Part shown: in pieces, positions 20,616 through 30,219 of the stretch
Layout: each line of letters begins with the position of its first letter
Numbering within the stretch: the stretch's first letter is position 1
DNA from: Diplonema papillatum
Taxonomy: Eukaryota; Euglenozoa; Diplonemea; Diplonemida; Diplonemidae
Reading direction: 5' to 3'
DNA length: 64,000 nt
NCBI GenBank assembly: GCA_030068145.1
Contig: JAPJBO010000655.1
Span: 62,001-126,000 of the forward strand
The notes under the pieces: generated by a model
Told to the model about the DNA's origin: nothing
Database searches by the model: none
Seen by the model: the letters and a program-made list of their open reading frames with translations, nothing else
Program-made: the position numbers and the translations under genes

Positions 20616-21988
20616 AACGCTGTAAGCTTTACAAGATATCTTGCACCTGTCTGTCGTGCTCAACAGCTTTGTGATGTGGTTCTTGAGGTGGTGCCCAAAG
20701 CACCAGATCGCTAGTCCCTTCCAGGTGGCTAGGTTTTAATCCTTGCGATTGCAATTGTGATTGTGATTCTTGGCCCCCACTGCCCCACTGAAGTGACCCA
20801 AACACTAATATATACTGCCCAGCCTGAGTTTGCCTGAGTCGCCCAGATTCAGGTGGACTCTGGCGAGACTCAGCCAGACTCTGCCAGGATGCAAAGTATG
20901 CCGAACCCCATGGATCCTGTGTCGACCGACAGGCTGCAGCATACTGTGACTGTACTGCGACTGAAAACGAACCCCCCCCCCGGGAGCGGGGTCGCGCTGG
21001 TCCGAGCTCAAAAAGAACCTTTTACCCGCGACCCCCCCCCGTTTTGGAGGTGGAGGTGGGACTCCTATCCCAGAAGGGGACTCTGCAACGAAAACCCCAC
21101 CAAAAAAAAAAAAAAAAAGACCCCTTTCAAGTATTGCCGGGTGTGTGCCGGGTTTGTGGGCAGGGTTTGGATCACACCATTAACATGCCCTTTCTGAGTT
21201 TGGTCCGACTTTTGAGCAAAAGATAAGACCCCCCGAGAAGTCCCACTTCGCTTGAGTCAGGTACTCTCTGTACACACGATTCCAAAGTCGTACCCGAGCA
21301 TGCATGGAATCTGATATGTTCAAGCGAAGCAGCGAACGAAGACAAAAAGGTTGCTGAGCAACGTGAGTGTACAGAAAAGGAAGAGAAACGGCTAAAGCCC
21401 TACAGCAGGCCTGTGCTTCACGTGTCAGGTGCTGCCGCAGCGCTGAGCACCATTTACGGAATTGCCAATCTGCACGGAAGGCATGTGAGCAAAAAGACAG
21501 GGAACGCCTCGCAGGGATCAACAAACCGGCAGATCGACGCCGAGCCGAACGGCTTTGGTTCCTGGAGCAAGAACTTCGTGCCGCAGGCGCTTGCATGTTG
21601 ACCGGTCGGCTTGAGGAATCTACTAGAGAGCGTTGCCTTCAGCTTAACAGATGAGAAAGTCACAGAAAATGAGCGGATTGTGGAGAGGAAGACCGACAAC
21701 GGGCCGACGCGTTCTTCAGGGTTGGCATGGGGGCCGTAGTGGCCGGAAGCCCCGCTGCAACAAACGTGGTAAGAGTGTTGACGAGCGATAGAAGAACAAA
21801 ACGAAGGAGCCGTTGAACAAACTTGTTTTGGAAAAGGCGGGAAAATGACGACCGCATCTGGTCCGATCGTGAGCGGTTGGCGCTCGCGTGGACTTCGGTT
21901 AAGAAAAAAATCTTCGGCCTACAGCCGAGAGACGTTGTGCACCCATTCGGTAGCGTTGTCATGTCAGAACTGTATTCAGCTCTCCCGT

Positions 21989-23452
21989 TCAAGCCGTGCA
22001 GGGGTGGTTGTCGACGGACCAAGGGAACGTCTTCAAGAGAGCAGTAACGTTGCCCTGGAGAGCCGTAATGGGCTGGATGAGAGCGGCGTTCATGGAGTCG
22101 AAGAAGAACGCGTTGGCGACGTCGGCAGCCGCGATGGCAACTTGGTTGAACTCGCCGTCGGTGGTGAAGCTCTCAATCTTGCCAGCGAGCAGCTCGACAG
22201 ACATCGTCGACAACTTAATCGTCTTCAGCGGGTGGGTTTGCCACGCCTCAACAATCTCGGCCACATCCTCGTTCGCTTCCATCAGCTGCTTCACAGCCGC
22301 GACAATGTAAGCAGGGTCGGTCAGGTTCACCTCCGACGGAATCGACACAGAGTCAGACAACCACGGCAGCGTGCCGCACGTTGCCGCGTCCATGCCCAGC
22401 ATCACCGACACGTTCAGGCGGAACGAGCTTTCCTTCAGATCACACACCATCGGTGCCGTGTAGTCCGGGTTGCCGTTCGGCTTGTCTTCAACGAGCAGCG
22501 TCCCTGTCAGGCGGCCTGCAACGTTCGTCATTGTCACAGACATCACCAGTGTGTAGTCACCGACCACCTCCAGCGAGACCGACGGCACCGAGTAGTCGCT
22601 GATCACCACGCTGCCAATCCCGACAGACATGCGCGAGAACGTCGAGATGTCGTCACCGCCAGCAATCACAGGCAACGTGACGTCCACGTCGATCGTCAGC
22701 GTCGGCCACAGCGTGCGCATCATCATCCCAAGTTCAGAGTTCGCTCCGCTTTCCCGAGGGGCGGCGTAGATGACGTTCATGATGTTCAACAGGCCCGTCG
22801 CGATCGATGACCCCGCCAGCTTCACCAGGTTCGCACTCCCGAATTCTGTCACCATGAGCGCCTCGTCAACCGCAGCCACCACCGCCGGATCAGCGTACAC
22901 TCCTGCCGTCAGATTCTGCAGGAACGGCGTCACGCTCTCGCTCACCAGCGCCTCCATGGACGTCGTGAAAATATCGCTTGCCAAGTAATCCTTCAGGACC
23001 ACCATCAACCCTTCGCAGATGATTCCGTCCAGGCACGTGTGCGAAGCCAGCGTCAGCGTGATGCCTGACACGTTCACTTGATTCGCGTCTCCGAGCCCGT
23101 CACTGTTCGAGAAGTTCGCTGTCACCCCGACCCCAGAGAACTGCATTTTCACCTTCATCGGATACGGCACGACGCCTCCCATCAGAGCAATCAAGTTGAC
23201 CGTCGCTCCCACAGACCCGATCGATACGTCCACGGTGCCCCACGTGTCTTGCACGGAAGTCACTTCCCCCGTCAAGTCGTCGGCCGACAACTCGGACATT
23301 ACCATCGCCGACGCAATCATGTTCGCTGGCTCAAACGGCGTGTCTGGAATATTGATCGTTACTCCGTCGAGAAGCTCGTTCAGCGCCGTCGAGTTCACCG
23401 CTGAGGCAGTTCCAAACAGCGCCGCCACAGCCACAAACATTGTTGTGCGCAT
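21989..23452 (-). CDS. secreted 487-residue protein, array copy 4
   Basis: Intact. Its 5' half equals copy 1 (Thr4, Ser106, Ala123, GTGAAAATATCG at about 22965), but its 3' part carries the variants of copies 2 and 5 (ATCACAC at 22439-22445 where copies 1 and 3 have ATCGCAC, and the HPCTA C-terminus). This makes it a mosaic, best explained by gene conversion or unequal exchange between array members. Confidence 0.8.
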   Translation of the reverse strand: MRTTMFVAVAALFGTASAVNSTALNELLDGVTINIPDTPFEPANMIASAMVMSELSADDLTGEVTSVQDTWGTVDVSIGSVGATVNLIALMGGVVPYPMKVKMQFSGVGVTANFSNSDGLGDANQVNVSGITLTLASHTCLDGIICEGLMVVLKDYLASDIFTTSMEALVSESVTPFLQNLTAGVYADPAVVAAVDEALMVTEFGSANLVKLAGSSIATGLLNIMNVIYAAPRESGANSELGMMMRTLWPTLTIDVDVTLPVIAGGDDISTFSRMSVGIGSVVISDYSVPSVSLEVVGDYTLVMSVTMTNVAGRLTGTLLVEDKPNGNPDYTAPMVCDLKESSFRLNVSVMLGMDAATCGTLPWLSDSVSIPSEVNLTDPAYIVAAVKQLMEANEDVAEIVEAWQTHPLKTIKLSTMSVELLAGKIESFTTDGEFNQVAIAAADVANAFFFDSMNAALIQPITALQGNVTALLKTFPWSVDNHPCTA

Positions 23453-23502
23453 TTTGATTACTACCGGTTATTTTGGAGAAAAAGGACCTGGTAATTTGAT
23501 CA

Positions 23503-24336
23503 ACCCTTTCTGAGTTCTGAGTGGCCCGACTTATGAGCAGCAGACTAGCCCCCCGCGAAGTCACATGTCGCTTCAGTCAGGTACTCTCTCTCAGGCACAC
23601 ACGACCCAAAGTCATAACCGAGCGTGCAAGATCTCACGACCGATCGTGGAATCTGTTTTGGTCGAGCGAAGGGGCAGAAAGAGACGAAAACGTTGCTGAG
23701 CAAGTCTACAGAAATAGGAAAAGAATCGGCTAAAGCCCTACAGCAGGCCTGTGCTTCACGTGTCAGGTGCTGCCGCAGCGCTGAGCGCCAATTACGGAAT
23801 TGCCAATCTGCACGGAAGGCATGTGAGCCAAAAGACAGGAACGCCTCGCAGGGATCAACAAACCGGCAGATCGACGCCGAGCCGAACGGCTTTGGTTCCT
23901 GCCATCCCAAGGGAGCAAGAACGTCGTGCCGCAGACGATTGCATGTTGATCGGTCGGCTTGAGGAATCTACTAGAGAGCGTTGCCTTTAGCTTGCCAGAT
24001 GAGAAAGTCACAGAAAATGAGCGGATTGTGGAGAGGAAGACCGACAACGGGCCGACGCGTTCTTCAGGGTTGGCATGGGGGCCGTAGTGGCCGGAAGCCC
24101 CGCTGCAACAAACGTGGTAAGAGTGTTGACGAGCGATAGAAGAACAAAACGAAGGAGCCGTTGAACAAACTTGTTTTGGAAAAGGCGGGAAAATGACGAC
24201 CGCATCTGGTCCGATCGTGAGCGGTTGGCGCTCGCGTGGACTTCGGTTAAGAAAAAAATCTTCGGCCTACAGCCGAGAGACGTTGTGCACCCATTCGGTA
24301 GCGTTGTCATGTCAGAACTGTATTCAGCTCTCCCGT
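23503..24336. repeat. inter-gene spacer between array copies 4 and 5
   Basis: This is the counterpart of 12051-12885. The left two thirds match that spacer, while the last 250 bases (GAAAATGACGACCGCATCTG) match the spacer below copy 4 (21839-21860) rather than 12736-12760. The spacer is therefore mosaic too. Confidence 0.75.
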
Positions 24337-25800
24337 TCAAGCCGTGCAGGGGTGGTTGTCGACGGACCAAGGGAACGTCTTCAAGAGAGCAGTAACGTTG
24401 CCCTGGAGAGCCGTAATGGGCTGGATGAGAGCGGCGTTCATGGAGTCGAAGAAGAACGCGTTGGCGACGTCGGCAGCCGCGATGGCAACTTGGTTGAACT
24501 CGCCGTCGGTGGTGAAGCTCTCAATCTTGCCAGCGAGCAGCTCGACAGACATCGTCGACAACTTAATCGTCTTCAGCGGGTGGGTTTGCCACGCCTCAAC
24601 AATCTCGGCCACATCCTCGTTCGCTTCCATCAGCTGCTTCACAGCCGCGACAATGTAAGCAGGGTCGGTCAGGTTCACCTCCGACGGAATCGACACAGAG
24701 TCAGACAACCACGGCAGCGTGCCGCACGTTGCCGCGTCCATGCCCAGCATCACCGACACGTTCAGGCGGAACGAGCTTTCCTTCAGATCACACACCATCG
24801 GTGCCGTGTAGTCCGGGTTGCCGTTCGGCTTGTCTTCAACGAGCAGCGTCCCTGTCAGGCGGCCTGCAACGTTCGTCATTGTCACAGACATCACCAGTGT
24901 GTAGTCACCGACCACCTCCAGCGAGACCGACGGCACCGAGTAGTCGCTGATCACCACGCTGCCAATCCCGACAGACATGCGCGAGAACGTCGAGATGTCG
25001 TCACCGCCAGCAATCACAGGCAACGTGACGTCCACGTCGATCGTCAGCGTCGGCCACAGCGTGCGCATCATCATCCCAAGTTCAGAGTTCGCTCCGCTTT
25101 CCCGAGGGGCGGCGTAGATGACGTTCATGATGTTCAACAGGCCCGTCGCGATCGATGACCCCGCCAGCTTCACCAGGTTCGCACTCCCGAATTCTGTCAC
25201 CATGAGCGCCTCGTCAACCGCAGCCACCACCGCCGGATCAGCGTACACTCCTGCCGTCAGATTCTGCAGGAACGGCGTCACGCTCTCGCTCACCAGCGCC
25301 TCCATGGACGTCGTGAATATATCGCTTGCCAAGTAATCCTTCAGGACCACCATCAACCCTTCGCAGATGATTCCGTCCAGGCACGTGTGCGAAGCCAGCG
25401 TCAGCGTGATGCCTGACACGTTCACTTGATTCGTGTCTCCGAGCCCGTCACTGTTCGAGAAGTTCGCTGTCACCCCGACCCCCGTGAACTGCATTTTCAC
25501 CTTCATCGGATACGGCACGACGCCTCCCATCAGAGCAATCAAGTTGACCGTCGCTCCCACAGACCCGATCGATACGTCCACGGTGCCCCACGTGTCTTGC
25601 ACGGAAGTCACTTCACCCGTCAAGTCGTCGGCCGACAACTCGGACATTACCATCGCCGACGCAATCATGTTCGCTGGCTCAAACGGCGTGTCTGGAATAT
25701 TGATCGTTACTCCGTCGAGAAGCTCGTTCAATGCCGTCGAGTTCACCGCTGAAGCGGTTCCAAACAGCGCCGCCACAGCCACAAACATTGATGTGCGCAT
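24337..25800 (-). CDS. secreted 487-residue protein, array copy 5
   Basis: Last, most upstream member of the array, of the copy 2 type. An in-frame ATG ten codons further out (25830) exists, but it would mask the signal peptide and is absent from the other copies, so I start at 25800. The 5' flank beyond 25800 is unique after about 15 bases (CTTGAAGACTTCC), and the array ends here. Confidence 0.8.
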   Translation of the reverse strand: MRTSMFVAVAALFGTASAVNSTALNELLDGVTINIPDTPFEPANMIASAMVMSELSADDLTGEVTSVQDTWGTVDVSIGSVGATVNLIALMGGVVPYPMKVKMQFTGVGVTANFSNSDGLGDTNQVNVSGITLTLASHTCLDGIICEGLMVVLKDYLASDIFTTSMEALVSESVTPFLQNLTAGVYADPAVVAAVDEALMVTEFGSANLVKLAGSSIATGLLNIMNVIYAAPRESGANSELGMMMRTLWPTLTIDVDVTLPVIAGGDDISTFSRMSVGIGSVVISDYSVPSVSLEVVGDYTLVMSVTMTNVAGRLTGTLLVEDKPNGNPDYTAPMVCDLKESSFRLNVSVMLGMDAATCGTLPWLSDSVSIPSEVNLTDPAYIVAAVKQLMEANEDVAEIVEAWQTHPLKTIKLSTMSVELLAGKIESFTTDGEFNQVAIAAADVANAFFFDSMNAALIQPITALQGNVTALLKTFPWSVDNHPCTA

Positions 25801-26697
25801 CTTGAAGACTTCCCGTTTAGCTTGTGACAAAATAGGTGGAAAAAAGACCTGGCAAGTCGTATTTTACAGTTGACAGCGCGGACGGTTTTAAAGTTTCCTA
25901 CTCTAGAAGGTATGCGAAATTCGTAGTCACGCATTTAGCTCTCTTGAACGCTACCCTGCTTTTCTTTCATGGAGGAGGCTAGGCATATCCATACTGGTTT
26001 AGGGGGTGCTTTAAACTATGACCAGCGCGATCCGTGTTGGCAGCAAGTCCATATATCAGCCGTATTTACGGCGCGCCGTAAGACCACATCTACTTGGTAC
26101 CGTTTGCCAGAAGCTTTGCCTGTCGAGCCAGCAGTAATGTCGTTTGACGCACAAGAGTAAGTTTACGCGCATCAAACGAGTTGGAAATGGAAGTGCTTTC
26201 TGTAGCACATTCGTTGGCACGTGACCCCGAGTCTCGCGGGGTGTCTCTCGAAAGACGTAGTCGGCACTCTGGCTTGCCATCGTGTATGCTAGGCGAGCAA
26301 ACGGACAGAGGAGAAGAGAACTGTTGTCAAGAGAGAGAGCGAGAGAGACGTTGTGCGCAACATGCTTGGCACTCCCGCAGGTGACGGTTCGTCGGCACTT
26401 TTGGCGCCGTCGAGGGCTAGGCATGGTCATCTGGCAGGCGTTAGTTGATTGTCAGAAGCTTTTGCCAGAAGCTTTGTCTGGGTTTCGAGGCAAGGAACAG
26501 CGATAGCAGAACCGTGGCTTTTGCTCCTGAACTTGCCCAATTCAAACACATTGCAGGCTAGAAGTTGGGCAACAGAAACCTGCACGGTTTCTGACACATT
26601 ACAGGTAAGAAGGTGCTGCTCGTGTGTACCTCAGAGGAGGAAGCGTACAGGTCGATTTCCGCTTACAAGTGGCGGCCGAAGAGCCTGCATCATAGAA
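25801..26697. other. gene-free spacer
   Basis: Nearly 900 bases between the array and the CoA-synthase gene. No supported gene; a (GA)n stretch lies at 26330-26350 and the sequence is otherwise mixed. Confidence 0.4.
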
Positions 26698-29600
26698 CTA
26701 CGAAGAGGTGGCTGCGAGTGAGTCGATCTCCGCTTGCACGTTGCTGACGGCTCGGGCGCCGAAGCGGGCGCGCATCTTCGGGTTGAAGTACGGACCCTCC
26801 GGGTTTTTGAGAAACGAGGCCATCGCCTTGCACCGCGCCTCGACGAAGTCGGGGAACGGAATGTGGCTGTACTCGAGGGAGATGGCCTCCGCGTACTCGA
26901 AGTACGAGCTCCGCGGGCGGCCCAGCACGGCGAGGTCGAAGTCGAGGAACAGGGCCAGGTCTCCAGTGGCCACGCCGTCGGTGTGCGCCGCGGTCCGTTC
27001 GATCCACGACGCGACAGCGCCGACGTCCGCCTCCGCCAAGTTCCGCCCGGGAGCCCCGGCGAACCGGCGCCACAGACGCGCCGACTCCATCTCGTTGCTC
27101 GGGTGCTTCGCCTGCGAGTCGTACACCGCGTCGTGGAAGAACACGGCGTACGCTACCAGATCCGGCCGCTCGAGGTCACCCTTGAACTCGTCAACGAGGG
27201 CGAACATCTGCGCGTTTCCTTGGGTTACCATCGATCCCGCGGAACGAGCCGTTCGGTGTCTTGCGACCGATGACGCGCCACTTGAAGCGCGTCGTCAGGG
27301 TCTCTTATTCACCGAAGCCGCGGTCAGTAGCAGTAATAGAAAGGGCGAAAGATAGAATGCCAACAGATTCCTTTGGAGTTGAATGTTACCTTGAAACGTT
27401 TAAATTAGGGCGAAATTGCCAGGTAACTGCCAGTAGCAGCCAGTAACCGTCAGGTAGACTGCCACCCAGCGTTTAAATCACGTACACCCCTGCCGGGGGA
27501 GGGTTAGCCTGTTAGTGAGTGAGTGAATAATCTTCTCCCAAACACGCTGCCAGCGTTCGCTTTCGTGTTTACAATTTAATCGTTATTACGAGAACATTTC
27601 CGGAGTTGGGGCTTGCACTGACGAACGAAGCAACGGACGATCGGCATCAACTGACCAAAGGTGATGAAAATGTTAAGGCAAAAGTTTCTTGTTCTTCGCG
27701 TGTACAGGGTATAAACCTCTCTGGGGGGGGTTTCCTGTATTAGCACTTTTTCGTTGGCTTCGTTTTCGCTTTCATGTGCAACCGTTGTTCCGGAAATGTT
27801 CCCGTCAGTACAGATGTACTATTAAGAAGAAAAAAAAGACACACGTCTCGGAGGTGGTCCAGGTTGTGGTAGTACCGCCCTGGCTTCACGCAGCGGTCGC
27901 GGATCTCGCGCCACCAGAACGCGGCGTCGCCGGCGGAGGCGCAGGCGGGCCCTGCCAGCTCGGCCCACCGCCGGGCGAGCCCGTCGAGGTCCGCGAGCGT
28001 CTTCCCCGACCGCTCGCGCAGGGCGCGCCACGCGTCGTCCACGACTTGGCCGAACTCCGCCTCTCCGCCGTGGTTGGACAGCATCACGTGCGCCTTCTCG
28101 ACCCGGTCCAAGCCCGACAGCTGCCCGTCGACTGCCTCGTCCGCGGACTCCGCGGACGCGCCGTCCCGCTTGACGAGCCGCTCCTTCGCAACCTTCGGCG
28201 GGGCCACGACGACCCACAGCTCGTCGAAGACGTCGTCCCACCCGTTTTCGACGATTTTCGAGTGCGAAACGAAGAGGATGGCCGCTTTGCTGCCCTCCAT
28301 TCGGTCGAGGATCGCGCGCTTCACTTCCTGTGTTGTTGGGGGAAAATAAAGATTCGGGTTGAGTGCAAGCCTTCTTCGAACAGAGAAGAAAAAGACAGGT
28401 CAAGGGGTAGTCACGCCGCCCAGGGACTCTCCCACGTACTTGTTCTCACGAACAGAGAGGGAAGAGAGAGGTCGAGGAGGAATCACGCAACCCTGGGCCT
28501 CTCCCGCGTACTTGTTCTCATAGTCATTGCTGCCGCTACTGTATCTGCTTCGCGTCACGCTACGTCTGCACTAAGAGGATTGCAATATAAACCGCTCCTG
28601 GCGAGTTGTGATTCTTGACGACAGAGGTTTGTTATATAAACCGCTCCTGGCGAGTTGTGATTCTTGACGACAGAGGTTTGTTATATAAACCGCTCCTGGC
28701 GAGTTGTGATTCTTGACGACAGAGGTTTGTTATATAAACCGCTCCTGGCGAGTTGTGATTCTTGACGACAGAGGTTTGTTATATAAACCGCTCCTGGCGA
28801 GTTGTGATTCTTGACGACAGAGGTTTGTTATATAAACCGCTCCTGGCGAGTTGTGATTCTTGACGACAGAGGTTTGTTATATAAACCGCTCCTGGCGAGT
28901 TGTGATTCTTGACGACAGAGGTTTGTTATATAAACCGCTCCTGGCGAGTTGTGATTCTTGACGACAGAGGTTTGTTATATAAACCGCTCCTGGCGAGTTG
29001 TAAACCGCTCCTGGCGAGTGGTGATTCTTGACGACAGAGGTTTGTTATATAAACCGCTCCTGGCGAGTCGTGATTATTGACGACAGAGGTTTGCTATATA
29101 AACCGCTCCTGGCGAGTTGTGATTCTTGACGACAGAGGTTTGTTATATAAACCGCTCCTGGCGAGTCGTGATTATTGACAACTTCTACGACGGAACGCTG
29201 CATACCTCTCCCGATCCCGGCAGGTCGTCTGCTTCGAGCACTTCGGCGCCGAGGTGGCGGAGGTGGTCGGTCGCTGCGGACTTCCCCGTGGCGACGCCGC
29301 CGGTGATGCCGACGACGTACGCGGGGCAAGCCAGCTTCTTGCACCAGAGCTCGCCGCCGTCGAGGAGGCGGGCCACGATGCGCATGCGGGCACCTGTCGA
29401 CGAGAGCTTGCTCTTCGCCTCGAGCCCGCCCTTCAGCTCGCCCTGCGGCGAGACCAACCCGATGGTCACAACGTCCATGGCAGACATCCCTCGCTCGGCC
29501 CGCAACGCGTTGCACTTCGCCCCGCCGGAAGCCGTCTCCTCCGTCACCACGATCGCTTCGAAACTCGGGTCGGTCACAGACGGACCGTACCCGTCGAGCA

Positions 29601-30219
29601 GCGGGGCTATTTCATACCGCGCGCTCGGTTTGATCCGGTTGAGGAACGTCCGGACGGTTCGCTCCCGCTTGCCGGACGGTTCGATCAGCTCGCGGAGGGC
29701 CTTTTCCTTGAACAGCGCGTCCTGCGCGATCCCGCAGAAGAGCCGCCCTCCTTCCTTCGTCTTGTACGCCGCCATCGACAGCAGCAGCTTCTGCCCGATG
29801 TGCAGCCGGTCGAACGTGCCGCCCATGCAGACGTGCGCGTACTGCTTGACGCCTTGTTCCGCGGCCTTCTCGGCCGCGGCCAGCGGCTGCACGGCGCCGC
29901 TTCGCGGCGGCGTCAAGCTGCACATCTCCAACCCGCGCTCCTCCGCGCCGTTCCCTTCGTCGGGGTACCCGAAAAAGGTCGAGGTGTCCGGGGGGGTCAG
30001 CCGGGGGTCGAGGAGGACCATCGCGTCGACGGAGGGCGCGGCGCTGAACACCTCATGGTACACGCTCGCGAGCCGCGTCTGCAGCGAGGGCACCGGCTCG
30101 CCGGCCGCCGCCGGGACGGCGACGTACAGCCGCTTACGGACGAGCCCCGCAGCCAGGGACACCTTGCCCAGCGCGTCGCCCGGGCGCAGGGTGACCAGTC
30201 CGACTCTCACTCCGGCCAT
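26698..30219 (-). CDS. COASY: CoA synthase fused to HD-type phosphohydrolase-like domain (PPAT-DPCK-HD), three exons
   Basis: Exons are 30219-29206, 28327-27845 and 27207-26698, all phase 0, with donors GTATGC and GTGTGT and acceptors ACACAG and GCGCAG; 668 residues in total. The first domain, at about 125-270, is eukaryotic phosphopantetheine adenylyltransferase (VCMGGTFDRLHIGQKLLLS, then DGYGPSVTDP and VVTEETASGG), which makes dephospho-CoA from ATP and 4'-phosphopantetheine. The second is dephospho-CoA kinase (P-loop GITGGVATGKS, then EADD). The third matches the HD-superfamily group COG4339, with YYHNLDHLRD just before the exon 2/3 junction, AVFFHDAVYD after it, and FLDFDLAVLG. Oddities: about 50-65 residues of the kinase between EADD and EVKRAILDRM are not encoded in the visible exons, and the second His of the PPAT HxGH box is Gln. 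The identity of the first two domains is secure; the HD domain's reaction is unknown. Confidence 0.85.
27592..27825. mobile_element. dispersed inverted-repeat element, copy B, within an intron
   Basis: Second copy of the element at 10215, about 95% alike by eye. It runs from GAACATTTCCGGAG to TCCGGAAATGTTC plus the tail CCGTCAGTACAGATGTACTA, then an A/G-rich edge. Its tail ends about 20 bases from the exon 2 donor of the CoA-synthase gene, so it sits at the 5' end of intron 2. Confidence 0.7.
28583..29180. repeat. 49-bp minisatellite, 12 full units plus one 21-bp partial, in an intron
   Basis: The core AAACCGCTCCTGGCGAG occurs at 28589, 28638 and every 49 bases to 28981, then at 29002 (partial unit), 29051, 29100 and 29149. 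Units are almost identical except for the last four, which have T/C changes (GAGTCGTGATTATTG). The array fills most of intron 1 of the CoA-synthase gene. Because 49 is not a multiple of three, it cannot encode a repeated peptide. Confidence 0.9.

Larger units (their letters stand above)
18959..21180. other. segment interrupting array between copies 3 and 4
   Basis: The array flank CAAGTATTGCCGGGT(T/G)TGTG occurs both at 19024-19043 and at 21128-21147, so the roughly 2.1 kb between them is probably an insertion into, or a duplication beside, a once continuous copy 3-copy 4 spacer. It holds the tyrosine-recombinase fragment, a hairpin-rich stretch and an A-run at 21101-21118. No host gene is supported. 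Confidence 0.45.

Noticed and set aside
25801-25830. Ten-codon N-terminal extension of array copy 5
   Set aside because: Absent from the other four copies, and it would bury the signal peptide.
28583-29180. CRISPR array
   Set aside because: The units are contiguous 49-bp tandem repeats without unique spacers and lie in a eukaryotic intron.
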